64,000 nucleotides of DNA from Pseudescherichia sp031979925 (GTDB taxonomy: Bacteria > Pseudomonadota > Gammaproteobacteria > Enterobacterales > Enterobacteriaceae): assembly GCF_031979925.1 (NCBI RefSeq), contig NZ_DALZFB010000012.1, forward strand, positions 53,482 to 117,481, in the 5' to 3' direction. Each line of letters begins with the position of its first letter. The first letter of the stretch is position 1. A program made the position numbers and the translations under genes. This document shows, in pieces, positions 16,348 through 24,922 of the stretch. Below the pieces are notes generated by a model that was not told the DNA's origin, ran no database searches, and saw nothing but the letters and a program-made list of their open reading frames with translations.

Positions 16348-17377
16348 AATCACCCGATGTATTGATAAGTTCCCTTACAACGCTGGTGGCAAAGCTACCG
16401 GCTGGCAGCCAGAAGCGCAGCTCAACGGTGACATCGTCCCACCACTCCCAGCTCAGCTGCTGCGGATAGAGCAGCGCGGCCCGGCGCGAAGCCTCAACTT
16501 TTTCGCGCACCAGCAGGGACTGTAGCAGAGGCGAATCGCTCACGGCCGCCTCTTCACGCGCCAGCGCCTCGCGCTGGGTTCCCCACTCGCCGGTGCCCGG
16601 CAGCGCAGCGGTAATCATCAGCGCTTTGTCATCGACACGCGCCTGTAGCGCCGCCAGCTCTTCCGGCGTCGCCACGAACCAGCTTCCGCGCCCCGCTAAT
16701 TGTAGCGCATCGCCGTCAACAACTTGATTAAAGTCCGCTTTTTTCAGGCGCTCGCTGACGATCTGATTAAACAACGCGCTGCGGGCCGCCGACAACCAAA
16801 AACTGCGTTTATTGCGATCGCGCACCGGGGCATCGCTCTGTGCCCAGCGCAGCGCACCGTGCAGGTTGCTGCCGCCGATACCGAAACGCTGTGCGCCGAA
16901 GTAGTTCGGCACGCCCTGCTCTGCAATGGCACTGAGCCGCGCCTCGACGTCGGCACGGTCGCTTACCTCGCGCAGCACCAGCGTAAACTGATTGCCCTGC
17001 AACGCCCCCAGCCGCAGCTTACGCTTGTGGCGGGCGTACTCCAGCACCTTGCAGCCCTCCAGCTGAAAGGCGCTGAGATCCGGCATCTCTTTACCCGGCA
17101 CGCGGGCGCAGAGCCACTGCTCGGTCACCGCATGCTTATCTTTCTGCCCGGCAAAGCTGATCTCCCGGGCGTGGATCTTGAGGAATTTTGCCAGCGCGTC
17201 GGCAACAAAGCGGGTATTACAGCCAGTTTTTAGCACCCGCACCAGAATATGCTCGCCCTCGCCGTCGGGAGCGAAGCCTAAATCCTCAATCACGACGAAA
17301 TCTTCCGGGTTGGCCTTCAGCAGGCCGCTGCCCTGAGGTTTGCCGTGCAGGTACGTCAGCGCGTCAAACTCGGTCAT
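16328..17377 (-). CDS. truD: TruD, tRNA pseudouridine-13 synthase
   Basis: A 349-residue enzyme that isomerises U13 of tRNA-Glu. The catalytic Asp lies in the FAGQKDKHAVTEQW motif (about residue 80). Other family marks are NYFGAQRFG and NRSFWLSAARSALFNQ-type segments, and an insertion domain in the middle. The start overlaps the ispF stop by 4 nt. Same length and N-terminus (TEFDALTYLHGKPQG) as the E. coli enzyme. Confidence 0.97.
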   Translation of the reverse strand: MTEFDALTYLHGKPQGSGLLKANPEDFVVIEDLGFAPDGEGEHILVRVLKTGCNTRFVADALAKFLKIHAREISFAGQKDKHAVTEQWLCARVPGKEMPDLSAFQLEGCKVLEYARHKRKLRLGALQGNQFTLVLREVSDRADVEARLSAIAEQGVPNYFGAQRFGIGGSNLHGALRWAQSDAPVRDRNKRSFWLSAARSALFNQIVSERLKKADFNQVVDGDALQLAGRGSWFVATPEELAALQARVDDKALMITAALPGTGEWGTQREALAREEAAVSDSPLLQSLLVREKVEASRRAALLYPQQLSWEWWDDVTVELRFWLPAGSFATSVVRELINTSGDYANIAE

Positions 17378-17853
17378 TTAGCCGCCTTATGCAACAGCGC
17401 CACGGCTTCACAGGCAATACCTTCGCCGCGCCCGGTAAAGCCCAGCTTCTCGGTGGTGGTAGCCTTAACGTTGACGTCATCCATGTGGCAACCGAGATCT
17501 TCGGCAATAAATACGCGCATCTGCGGAATATGCGGCAGCATTTTCGGTGCCTGGGCAATAATTGTCACATCAACGTTGCCAAGGGTATAGCCTTTCGCCT
17601 GGATACGACGCCAGGCCTCGCGCAGCAGCTCGCGGCTGTCCGCGCCTTTAAATGCCGGATCGGTATCCGGGAAGAGCTTGCCGATATCCCCCAGCGCCGC
17701 CGCGCCAAGCAGCGCGTCGGTTAAGGCATGCAGGGCTACGTCGCCATCGGAGTGCGCCAGCAGGCCTTTTTCATAGGGAATACGTACGCCGCCAATGATA
17801 ATCGGGCCTTCGCCGCCAAAAGCGTGTACGTCAAAGCCGTGTCCAATACGCAT
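17374..17853 (-). CDS. ispF: IspF, 2-C-methyl-D-erythritol 2,4-cyclodiphosphate synthase
   Basis: A 159-residue trimeric enzyme of the MEP isoprenoid pathway that cyclises CDP-methylerythritol phosphate with loss of CMP. The zinc ligands are in GHGFDVHAF (Asp8, His10) and LLAHSDGDVALHAL (His42). It directly follows ispD with a 2-bp gap, so the two consecutive-but-one pathway steps are coupled, as in other gammaproteobacteria. Confidence 0.98.
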   Translation of the reverse strand: MRIGHGFDVHAFGGEGPIIIGGVRIPYEKGLLAHSDGDVALHALTDALLGAAALGDIGKLFPDTDPAFKGADSRELLREAWRRIQAKGYTLGNVDVTIIAQAPKMLPHIPQMRVFIAEDLGCHMDDVNVKATTTEKLGFTGRGEGIACEAVALLHKAAK

Positions 17854-17855
17854 TA

Positions 17856-18563
17856 TCAGTTCTCCATATAGGCGTTACGGGTAAGATAAAATTCTGCCAG
17901 CGCCAGGTCTTCAGGTCGCGTGACTTTAATATTATCAGCGCGGCCGACGATCAGCTCGGGATGGTAGCCGCAGTGCTCCAGCGCCGAGGCTTCATCAGTG
18001 ATGGTCGCCCCGTCGTTAAGCGCCCGCGTCAGGCACATTTTAAGCAGGGCCAGCGGAAAAAACTGTGGGGTCAGCGCGTGCCACAGATCGTTACGATCCA
18101 CGGTGTGGGCGATAGCGCTCTTGCCTGGCTCGGCGCGCTTCATGGTATCGCGCACCGGGGCGGCCAGAATGCCACCCGTACGGCTGGTTTCACAGAGAGA
18201 GAGCAGACGGGAGAGATCGTCCTGATGCAGGCAGGGACGAGCCGCATCGTGCACCAGCACCCACTCGGCATCGCCGGCAGCGTGCAGCCCCGCCAGTACC
18301 GAATCAGCGCGCTCTGCGCCCCCGTCAACGACGGTAATCTGAGGATGATGCGCCAGCGGTAGCCCGGCGAAGCGCTCGTCGCCCGGACTGACGGCAATAA
18401 TCACTCTCTCAACACGCGGACTCGCCAGCAGCGCCGCAACCGTGTGCTCAAGGATGGTTTTATTGCCAATCGAAAGATACTGTTTAGGGCATTCCGTTTG
18501 CATACGGCGGCCAAATCCGGCGGCCGGTACGACGGCACAGATGGCCGGAACTATTGCTGCCAT
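17856..18563 (-). CDS. ispD: IspD, 2-C-methyl-D-erythritol 4-phosphate cytidylyltransferase
   Basis: A 235-residue enzyme making CDP-methylerythritol in the MEP pathway. The nucleotidyltransferase motif AICAVVPAAGFGRRMQTECPKQYL is at the N-terminus, with VLVHDAARPCL and DNIKVTRPEDLALAE further on. A start at 18563 matches E. coli IspD; an open frame continues upstream to 18626, but that would run into ftsB and has no homology. Lies 19 bp downstream of ftsB. Confidence 0.97.
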   Translation of the reverse strand: MAAIVPAICAVVPAAGFGRRMQTECPKQYLSIGNKTILEHTVAALLASPRVERVIIAVSPGDERFAGLPLAHHPQITVVDGGAERADSVLAGLHAAGDAEWVLVHDAARPCLHQDDLSRLLSLCETSRTGGILAAPVRDTMKRAEPGKSAIAHTVDRNDLWHALTPQFFPLALLKMCLTRALNDGATITDEASALEHCGYHPELIVGRADNIKVTRPEDLALAEFYLTRNAYMEN

Positions 18564-18582
18564 GTAAGAAAACCTGGGCCTG

Positions 18583-18894
18583 TTATCGACTGTTTTGTGG
18601 TGACCCTGGGCTGCGTTTGGACGCATCCGGAACCAGACGATAAAAGGTTTCGCCCGGCTTGGTCATACTGAGTTCGTTACGTGCACGCTCTTCAATCGCT
18701 TCCTGACCGCCGTTAAGATCGTCGATCTCGGCAAAAAGCTGATCGTTACGCGCTTTTAGCTTAGCGTTTGTTGCCTGCTGTACCGTGACATCATCGCTGA
18801 CGCGGCTGAAGTCGTGGAGGCCATTCTTGCCAAACCACAATGAATACTGTAGCCAGACCAGCAAAGCCAGCAACAGCAGCGTTAATTTACCCAT
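18583..18894 (-). CDS. ftsB: FtsB, cell-division membrane protein
   Basis: A 103-residue bitopic inner-membrane protein of the FtsQLB divisome complex. It has a single N-terminal transmembrane segment (LTLLLLALLVWLQYSLWF). A periplasmic coiled coil follows (QQATNAKLKARNDQLFAEIDDLNGG) and then the FtsL/FtsQ-contacting C-terminus. It heads the ftsB–ispD–ispF–truD–surE–pcm–nlpD–rpoS run. The 170 bp upstream, between ygbE and ftsB, contain an inverted repeat (TCCAGG 18998-19003 / CCTGGA 19015-19020) but no gene. Confidence 0.97.
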   Translation of the reverse strand: MGKLTLLLLALLVWLQYSLWFGKNGLHDFSRVSDDVTVQQATNAKLKARNDQLFAEIDDLNGGQEAIEERARNELSMTKPGETFYRLVPDASKRSPGSPQNSR

Positions 18895-19063
18895 CCTGCC
18901 CCCTGTAAAACGGCATCATCATCCCATAACTTACGCCAGGACTCCACTCTAAGCCGATGCCGTAACGACGCTGCCAAATGTACCATACCTCACGCGCTCC
19001 AGGCACTGTCCACTCCTGGAAACATCGTCTTAAAAAGCGTTACGGTTTGAATTATGGCGTGCT

Positions 19064-19387
19064 TTAACCCATCAGCCACATAAATAGCATGCTAAACATG
19101 GCGACGCTGGCTAACGCCGTTGCCAGGCTGCTATAGACCAGCCTGCCGTTGAGCAAAGAGTGGATTGCCACACCTACCACAACCGCAACGGGCATCAGGG
19201 CCAGAAAGAACGGCCAGGTATAGAGAAAGAAAAAGAGGGTGTTAGAGCCGTACAGCAGAAAAGGTATGCTTATCGCCAGCAGCCATGAGGCAAAGCCAAC
19301 GACGGCCCCTGGCAGTGACCAGGTCGGTTCGTCGTTAGCAACGCCGGTTTCAGATGGATTGATAGTAATATTCTGGCTATTGCGCAT
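19064..19387 (-). CDS. ygbE: YgbE, DUF3561 inner-membrane protein
   Basis: A 107-residue membrane protein of unknown function that follows cysC. Three hydrophobic segments are visible (VVGFASWLLAISIPFLLYG, LFFFLYTWPFFLALMPVAVVVGV, ALASVAMFSMLFMWLMG). The start at 19387 corresponds to the E. coli N-terminus MRNS; the longer open frame to 19423 has no support. A GCCGGG…CCCGGC hairpin (19410-19428) sits between cysC and this gene. Confidence 0.92.
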   Translation of the reverse strand: MRNSQNITINPSETGVANDEPTWSLPGAVVGFASWLLAISIPFLLYGSNTLFFFLYTWPFFLALMPVAVVVGVAIHSLLNGRLVYSSLATALASVAMFSMLFMWLMG

Positions 19388-19434
19388 AGTGGATCCTGTG
19401 ACCTGACTTGCCGGGCGCAACACCCGGCGTTGTC

Positions 19435-20040
19435 TCAGGATCTGATAATATCGTCCCGTTTCAGTAGATCTAATAATTGAGCCACCAAATTTGTTACCAA
19501 TTGTTCGCCGTCAAGGTGCACCTCTGGCGATACCGGAGCCTCATATACGGAATCGATCCCGGTAAAATGGCGTAGTTCACCGGCACGCGCCTTTTTATAT
19601 AGCCCTTTTGGATCCCGCGCTTCGCAGGTAGCCAGAGAGGTATCAACAAAGACCTCGTAGAAGCGCCCCTCACCTACGCGCTCGCGCACCATCTGCCGCT
19701 CCGCACGGTGCGGAGAGATGAAAGCAGTCAGCACCACCAGCCCCGCATCCACCATCAGCCGGGCCACCTCGCCCACGCGGCGAATGTTCTCCTTGCGATC
19801 GTCGTCGCTGAAGCCCAGATCGCTACACAGGCCGTGGCGCACGTTATCGCCATCAAGCAGATAGGTGCTGACGCCCAGCCGGTGCAGCGCCTCCTCCAGC
19901 GCACCGGCAACCGTGGATTTACCCGAGCCGGATAGCCCAGTAAACCACAGCACAACCCCACGGTGACCGTGGAGTTGCTCCCGCTGCTGCGCGGTGACGG
20001 GATGGGCGTGCCAGACGACGTTCTCGTCATGCTCCGCCAT
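19435..20040 (-). CDS. cysC: CysC, adenylyl-sulfate (APS) kinase
   Basis: A 201-residue kinase that phosphorylates adenosine 5'-phosphosulfate to PAPS, the third product of the sulfate-activation operon. The Walker A motif GLSGSGKSTVAGAL is near residue 35, followed by LDGDNVRHGLCSDLGFS, the substrate-binding region, and FISPHRAERQMVRE. The start codon shares one base with the cysN stop. Member of cysDNC, expected to be under CysB control with acetylserine as inducer. Confidence 0.98.
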   Translation of the reverse strand: MAEHDENVVWHAHPVTAQQREQLHGHRGVVLWFTGLSGSGKSTVAGALEEALHRLGVSTYLLDGDNVRHGLCSDLGFSDDDRKENIRRVGEVARLMVDAGLVVLTAFISPHRAERQMVRERVGEGRFYEVFVDTSLATCEARDPKGLYKKARAGELRHFTGIDSVYEAPVSPEVHLDGEQLVTNLVAQLLDLLKRDDIIRS

Positions 20041-21467
20041 TATTTGCCTCCCAGCAGATTGCGTGCGCCCCAGTGTGGGAAGTGCTTACGTACCAGGGCG
20101 TTCAGCTCCAGCTCAAAGGCGCTGAACTCAGACGGTGTTGCAACAGCATCAGCGTTCGGCTGATTGACCATACCTGCGCCGACGGTGACGTTGCTCAGGC
20201 GGTCGATAAAGATCATCCCGCCGGTAACCGGGTTGTCCTGATACTTATCCAGCACCAGCGGCTCGTCAAAGGTCAGGTCGACCAGGCCGATACCGTTAAG
20301 CGGCAGCGCATCGACGCTGCGCTGGGTCAGGTTGTTAATATCTACCTGGTACTGAACGCCGTCTACCCGCGCCCGGGTCTTCTTGCCCGCGATTTTGATG
20401 TCGTAGCTCTGGCCCGGGGTCAGCGGCTGTTCGGCCATCCACACCACGTCCACCGCCGCGCTCTGTACGGCTGGCAGGCTCTCCTGCGCATCCAGCAGCA
20501 GATCGCCACGGCTGATATCGATCTCATCTTTCAGCACCAGCGTGACCGCTTCGCCCGCGCCCGCTTCCTGCAGATCGCCATCGAACGTCACAATACGCGC
20601 AACCGTGGACTCTACGCCGGACGGCAGCACCTTGACGCGCTGGCCAACCTTAACGCTACCGGAGGCAACGGTACCGGAGAAGCCGCGGAAATCGAGGTTC
20701 GGGCGGTTAACGTACTGCACCGGGAAGCGCATCGGCTGGGTTTCCACTACGCGGTGGATCTCAACGCTCTCCAGCACTTCCAGCAGCGTCGGGCCGCTGT
20801 ACCACGGCATGCTCGCGCTCTGGCTGGCAACGTTATCGCCCTCCAGCGCGGACAGCGGAACAAAGCGGATATCGAGGTTACCCGGCAGTTGCTCGGCAAA
20901 GGTCAGGTACTGCTGGCGAATCGTTTCAAAGGTCTCTTCGCTGAACTCCACCAGGTCCATTTTGTTTACCGCTACCACCAGGTGCTTAATGCCCAGCAGG
21001 GTAGAGATAAAGCTGTGGCGACGGGTCTGATCCAGCACGCCTTTACGCGCGTCGATCAGCAGGATCGCCAGATCGCAGGTGGAGGCCCCGGTGGCCATGT
21101 TACGGGTGTACTGCTCGTGCCCAGGGGTATCAGCGATAATGAATTTACGCTTTTCGGTAGAGAAGTAGCGGTAGGCCACGTCAATGGTGATACCCTGCTC
21201 ACGCTCGGCCTGTAGGCCATCTACCAGCAGCGCGAGGTCGAGCTTTTCGCCCTGGGTACCGTGGCGCTTGCTGTCGTTGTGCAGCGTGGAGAGCTGATCT
21301 TCATAAATCTGGCGCGTGTCGTGCAGCAGACGGCCAATCAGGGTACTTTTACCGTCATCGACGCTGCCGCAGGTCAGGAAGCGCAGCAGGCTTTTGTGCT
21401 GCTGAGCGTGCAGGTACGCTTCGACGCCGCCTTCGTTAGCAATTTGTTGGGCAATAGTGGTATTCAT
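20040..21467 (-). CDS. cysN: CysN, ATP sulfurylase GTPase subunit
   Basis: A 475-residue EF-Tu-like GTPase that couples GTP hydrolysis to adenylylation of sulfate by CysD. The G-motifs are clear: G1 GSVDDGKST, G3 DTPGHEQYTRNM and G4 VNKMDLV, followed by beta-barrel domains 2 and 3. Starts 9 bp after the cysD stop and overlaps cysC by 1 base. Confidence 0.98.
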   Translation of the reverse strand: MNTTIAQQIANEGGVEAYLHAQQHKSLLRFLTCGSVDDGKSTLIGRLLHDTRQIYEDQLSTLHNDSKRHGTQGEKLDLALLVDGLQAEREQGITIDVAYRYFSTEKRKFIIADTPGHEQYTRNMATGASTCDLAILLIDARKGVLDQTRRHSFISTLLGIKHLVVAVNKMDLVEFSEETFETIRQQYLTFAEQLPGNLDIRFVPLSALEGDNVASQSASMPWYSGPTLLEVLESVEIHRVVETQPMRFPVQYVNRPNLDFRGFSGTVASGSVKVGQRVKVLPSGVESTVARIVTFDGDLQEAGAGEAVTLVLKDEIDISRGDLLLDAQESLPAVQSAAVDVVWMAEQPLTPGQSYDIKIAGKKTRARVDGVQYQVDINNLTQRSVDALPLNGIGLVDLTFDEPLVLDKYQDNPVTGGMIFIDRLSNVTVGAGMVNQPNADAVATPSEFSAFELELNALVRKHFPHWGARNLLGGK

Positions 21468-21476
21468 GGCGGCTCC

Positions 21477-22385
21477 TTAGAAGTATCCCTGGCGTTTTTT
21501 CAGCTCCATCGAGCCGGCTTGGTCACGGTCGATGACGCGCCCCTGACGTTCGCTGGTGGTGGAGACCAGCATCTCTTCGATGATCTCCGGCAGCGTCTGG
21601 GCGTCAGACTCTACCGCGCCGGTCAGCGGCCAGCAGCCGAGGGTACGGAAGCGCACCATGCGCTGTTTAATCTCTTCGCCCGGCTGCAGGTCGATGCGAT
21701 CGTCATCGATCATCATCAGCATGCCGTCACGTTCCAGCACCGGACGTTCAGCCGCCAGGTAGAGCGGAACGATTTCGATATTTTCCAGGTAGATGTACTG
21801 CCAGATATCCAGCTCGGTCCAGTTTGACAGCGGGAAGACGCGGATGCTCTCACCCTTGTTGATCTGGCCGTTGTAGTTGTGCCACAGCTCCGGACGCTGG
21901 TTTTTCGGATCCCAGCGGTGGAAGCGGTCGCGGAAGGAGTAGATACGCTCTTTCGCCCGGGATTTCTCCTCGTCGCGGCGCGCACCACCGAAGGCCGCGT
22001 CAAAGCCGTACTTATTCAGCGCCTGCTTCAGCCCTTCCGTCTTCATGATATCGGTGTGCTTGGCGCTGCCGTGCACGAACGGGTTAATCCCCATCGCCAC
22101 CCCTTCCGGGTTTTTATGCACCAGCAGTTCGCAGCCGTAGGCTTTGGCGGTACGGTCACGGAACTCATACATCTCACGGAATTTCCAGCCAGTATCGACA
22201 TGCAGCAGCGGGAAAGGCAGCGTGCCCGGATAGAAGGCCTTGCGTGCCAGGTGCAGCATAACGCTGGAGTCTTTACCGATGGAGTACATCATCACCGGAT
22301 TAGAAAATTCAGCCGCCACCTCGCGAATAATATGGATGCTTTCCGCCTCCAGTTGTCGCAGGTGGGTGAGTCGTTTTTGATCCAT
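21477..22385 (-). CDS. cysD: CysD, ATP sulfurylase catalytic subunit
   Basis: A 302-residue sulfate adenylyltransferase small subunit, PAPS-reductase-like fold. The PP-loop is SIGKDSSVMLHLARKAF near residue 35. The C-terminus (ERQGRVIDRDQAGSMELKKRQGYF) matches the family. First gene of cysDNC, making APS from sulfate and ATP. Confidence 0.98.
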   Translation of the reverse strand: MDQKRLTHLRQLEAESIHIIREVAAEFSNPVMMYSIGKDSSVMLHLARKAFYPGTLPFPLLHVDTGWKFREMYEFRDRTAKAYGCELLVHKNPEGVAMGINPFVHGSAKHTDIMKTEGLKQALNKYGFDAAFGGARRDEEKSRAKERIYSFRDRFHRWDPKNQRPELWHNYNGQINKGESIRVFPLSNWTELDIWQYIYLENIEIVPLYLAAERPVLERDGMLMMIDDDRIDLQPGEEIKQRMVRFRTLGCWPLTGAVESDAQTLPEIIEEMLVSTTSERQGRVIDRDQAGSMELKKRQGYF

Positions 22386-22683
22386 AACCGTTCCTTAAAG
22401 GGAAATTTACCACACGAGACGATCTGTTCTGTGCGTCTGTTATACGTCGCATGAGTCGCTAAAAACAAAGGATAGAGGGACTATAGGGGGCGTCTAAGGA
22501 CGAATGAAATTACGAATTGGAATGAGTAGTTACTCAATGGAATAACGTTGAGCAAAAGCAAATATCAAAAAGTGCTTAACGCGAGAAAATACGGGCGTTT
22601 AAGCGTAATCGAAATTGTGTAACTGCGATCACAGTTTCATACTAAGCACGTCAAAAATTTTGCTTCATTTTTAAGGACTCACT
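22386..22683. promoter_or_regulatory. Divergent cysD/iap intergenic region
   Basis: About 300 bp without a gene, holding the promoters for cysDNC (minus) and iap (plus). A perfect palindrome TGAGTA-GT-TACTCA lies at 22523-22536. CysB must bind in this region if the operon is regulated as in E. coli, but CysB sites are too degenerate for me to place one. Confidence 0.5.
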
Positions 22684-23730
22684 ATGTTTCCCGCATTGCG
22701 CCACCTCGTTGTAGCTCTGGCGCTCGGTGTGTGCTTTACCGTGCCGGCGCAGGCAAAAGCCAGTCAGCCCGGCGAGATGGCCAGCGAGCAGGCCCGCCAT
22801 ATTGCTACCTATTTCCCGGGCCGCATGACCGGCACGCCTGCGGAGATGCTATCAGCTGACTATCTGCGCCAGCAGTTTGAACAGATGGGCTACCAGAGCG
22901 ACATCCGCAAGTTTAACAGCCGCTATATCTACACCTCACGCAATAAGAATCAGAACTGGCACAACGTGACCGGCAGTACAGTGATCGCCGCCCATGAAGG
23001 CAAGCTGGCCCAGCAGATCATTGTGATGGCGCACCTCGACACCTATGCTCCGCGCAGCGATGCCGATAGCGATAACAACCTCGGCGGCCTGACGCTGCAA
23101 GGGATTGATGATAACGCTGCCGGTCTGGGGGTGATGCTGGAGCTGGCGGACCAGCTTAAGCATGTTCAGACCCAGTACGGCATTCGATTCATCGCCACCA
23201 GCGGCGAGGAAGAAGGACGGCTGGGCGCGGAAAATCTGTTGCAGCGCATGAGCAACGCCGAGAAGAAAAATACGCTGCTGGTGATCAACCTCGATAATCT
23301 GATCGTCGGCGACAAACTCTACTTTAACAGCGGTAAAAGTACGCCTGCCGCAGTGCGCAAGCTGACCCGGGATCGGGCCTTAGCCATTGCCCGCCAGCAC
23401 AGTATTACCGCCACCACCAATCCTGGCCTGAACCCGGACTATCCGAAAGGCACCGACTGCTGCCACGATAGCGAAGTGTTCGATCGCGCGGGTATTCCGG
23501 TGCTCTCCGTCGAGGCCACGAACTGGTCGCTGGGGAAAAAGGATGGCTACCAGCAGCGAGCAAAAACCAAAGCCTTCCCCGACGGCACCAGCTGGCATAA
23601 CGTCCGGCTGGATAACCAGCAGTTCCTCGACAGCGCCCTGCCCGGCCGCATTGAGCGCCGCAGCCGCGACGTGATGCGCATCATGCTGCCGCTAATGAAA
23701 GAGCTGGCGAAAGCGGAGAAAGGTGCCTGA
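22684..23730 (+). CDS. iap: Iap, periplasmic aminopeptidase (alkaline phosphatase isozyme conversion)
   Basis: A 348-residue M28-family zinc aminopeptidase that in E. coli trims the N-terminal Arg of alkaline phosphatase. The signal peptide (LRHLVVALALGVCFTVPAQA) precedes the metal-binding motifs: MAHLDTYAP (His), GIDDNAAGLGV (bridging Asp), SGEEEGRLGAENL (catalytic and metal Glu) and the later GTDCCHDSEVF. Divergent from cysD, as in E. coli. In K-12 the next genes are CRISPR-Cas; here they are toxin-antitoxin genes. Confidence 0.95.
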   Translation: MFPALRHLVVALALGVCFTVPAQAKASQPGEMASEQARHIATYFPGRMTGTPAEMLSADYLRQQFEQMGYQSDIRKFNSRYIYTSRNKNQNWHNVTGSTVIAAHEGKLAQQIIVMAHLDTYAPRSDADSDNNLGGLTLQGIDDNAAGLGVMLELADQLKHVQTQYGIRFIATSGEEEGRLGAENLLQRMSNAEKKNTLLVINLDNLIVGDKLYFNSGKSTPAAVRKLTRDRALAIARQHSITATTNPGLNPDYPKGTDCCHDSEVFDRAGIPVLSVEATNWSLGKKDGYQQRAKTKAFPDGTSWHNVRLDNQQFLDSALPGRIERRSRDVMRIMLPLMKELAKAEKGA

Positions 23731-23764
23731 AGCTGATGGTGTGGGATTTGGGCCCTATGATACA

Positions 23765-23802
23765 TTGTGTCTACACCAAAAAATATCTACAATGTAGACA
23801 CA
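23765..23802 (+). promoter_or_regulatory. mazEF promoter overlapped by a palindromic operator
   Basis: A perfect 10-bp inverted repeat, TGTGTCTACA (23766-23775) and TGTAGACACA (23793-23802), brackets the putative promoter TTGTGT (23765-23770), N17, TACAAT (23788-23793). An inner CTACA-A-TGTAG palindrome (23787-23797) overlaps the -10. MazE–MazF complexes autorepress their operon in E. coli, and this layout fits. Confidence 0.7.
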
Positions 23803-23824
23803 GGCTGTATACCATGAGGTAGAT

Positions 23825-24073
23825 ATGATTCGCAGTAATGTAAAACGTTGGGGAAACTCTCCTGCGATCCGGATCCCAGCAACGTTAATGCAGGCCCTTA
23901 ATCTTAATATTGATGATGAAGTTAAGATCGATTTGGTAGAGGGTAAGCTTGTCATCGAACCAGTAAGAAGTGAGGCTGTGTTTTCGCTTGCAGAGCTGGT
24001 TGAAGATATCACGTCCGACAACCAGCATGAGCTGGTGGACTGGGGTAAACCTGAAGGTAAGGAAACCTGGTAA
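23825..24073 (+). CDS. mazE: MazE, antitoxin of the MazEF module
   Basis: An 82-residue antitoxin, closely similar to chromosomal E. coli MazE (VKRWGNSPAIRIPATLMQALNLNIDDEVKI). The N-terminal AbrB/SpoVT-type swapped-hairpin domain binds the operator, and the acidic C-terminal tail (LAELVEDITSDN…) wraps the toxin and is the expected target of ClpAP or Lon. The stop codon is followed at once by the mazF ATG. The pair sits between iap and cysH, not between relA and mazG, where K-12 carries it. Confidence 0.96.
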   Translation: MIRSNVKRWGNSPAIRIPATLMQALNLNIDDEVKIDLVEGKLVIEPVRSEAVFSLAELVEDITSDNQHELVDWGKPEGKETW

Positions 24074-24406
24074 ATGATAAGTCGATTCGTACCCGATTCA
24101 GGGGATCTCATATGGGTTGATTTTGACCCAACTAAAGGAAATGAGCAGGCAGGACATCGTCCTGCCGTGGTGCTAAGTCCATTCATCTATAACAATAAAA
24201 CAGGGCTTTGCCTTTGTGTTCCCTGTACCACAAAAGCAAAGGGCTACCCTTTTGAAGTAGAACTCTCCGGTGAGCGTAACGCAGTAGCGCTTGCCGATCA
24301 GGTGAAATGCATCGCCTGGAAAGTCAGAAACGCAGCGAAAAAAGGCAGAGTAACAGAGCAGGAACTAGAAGTGATCAGAGCTAAGGTTAAGGCCTTAGTA
24401 GGGTAA
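24074..24406 (+). CDS. mazF: MazF, sequence-specific endoribonuclease toxin
   Basis: A 110-residue PemK/MazF-family toxin that cleaves single-stranded RNA (ACA sites in E. coli) and arrests growth. The family core GDLIWVDFDPTKGNEQAGHRPAVVLS, the catalytic Arg in GHRP, and VPCTTKAKGYPFEV are intact. It begins directly after the mazE stop (TAA-ATG), so translation is coupled. No truncation or frameshift, so the toxin is presumed active and held by MazE. Confidence 0.96.
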   Translation: MISRFVPDSGDLIWVDFDPTKGNEQAGHRPAVVLSPFIYNNKTGLCLCVPCTTKAKGYPFEVELSGERNAVALADQVKCIAWKVRNAAKKGRVTEQELEVIRAKVKALVG

Positions 24407-24425
24407 TACTTCAAGCGGTTAATAT

Positions 24426-24454
24426 TTGCCCATGAGCCACCATATGGATATAAT
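24426..24454 (+). promoter_or_regulatory. Promoter of the Xre–RES module
   Basis: TTGCCC (24426-24431), 17 bp, TATAAT (24449-24454), ahead of a good GGAGG ribosome-binding site at 24468-24472. GGTTAA (24417-24422) and GGTTAACC (24471-24478) flank it and may be operator half-sites for the Xre protein. Its own promoter suggests this pair is a separate unit from mazEF. Confidence 0.55.
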
Positions 24455-24478
24455 TAAATTACCAAATGGAGGTTAACC

Positions 24479-24922
24479 ATGAAAACGTTTAGCGTATCCA
24501 CGACTCAGGCCAGGCCGCCCCGTTTATGGCAGGTGGCTGGTTTAAACAATGCTGATGGTGTGGCATTACTGGGTCAGATTAACGAAGGCCTTGATGGCAA
24601 AGTTGCTAGCCTGATCGTTGACTGGGCCAAGATAACGCAAAACGACCTGCGCAAAATGTCAGGTATCCCATCAACCACATTCAGCCGCAGTCTGAAAGCA
24701 CGATTCAGTGCCGATCAGAGTGAACGGCTGGTACGCATCATTCGTGTCCTTGATCGGGCGGTAGAGCTGTTTGAAGGTGATAAGGATGAAGCGCAAAAAT
24801 GGTTAAATGAGCCTAACCGTGCGCTGGGCTGGAAAGTGCCGGCAGATCTGATGGCATCCGAAACCGGGGCTTATGAAGTCATGAAGCTGATCACTCGTCT
24901 GGAGCATGGGGTCTACTCTTGA
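24479..24922 (+). CDS. Xre/MbcA/ParS-type antitoxin
   Basis: A 147-residue antitoxin of the RES–Xre class. A short N-terminal part is followed by a helical region resembling a Cro-type helix-turn-helix (NDLRKMSGIPSTTFSRSLKARF). The C-terminal MbcA/ParS (DUF2384) domain follows (LDRAVELFEGDKDEAQKWLNEPNRALGWKVPADLMASETGAYEV), with its usual LNEPNRALGG-like core. It is paired with a RES-domain gene that starts inside its stop codon. Antitoxins of this family bind the toxin active site and autorepress. Confidence 0.9.
   Translation: MKTFSVSTTQARPPRLWQVAGLNNADGVALLGQINEGLDGKVASLIVDWAKITQNDLRKMSGIPSTTFSRSLKARFSADQSERLVRIIRVLDRAVELFEGDKDEAQKWLNEPNRALGWKVPADLMASETGAYEVMKLITRLEHGVYS

Noticed and set aside
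20073..21215. 380-residue open frame opposite cysN
   Set aside because: Antisense shadow of a highly biased gene.
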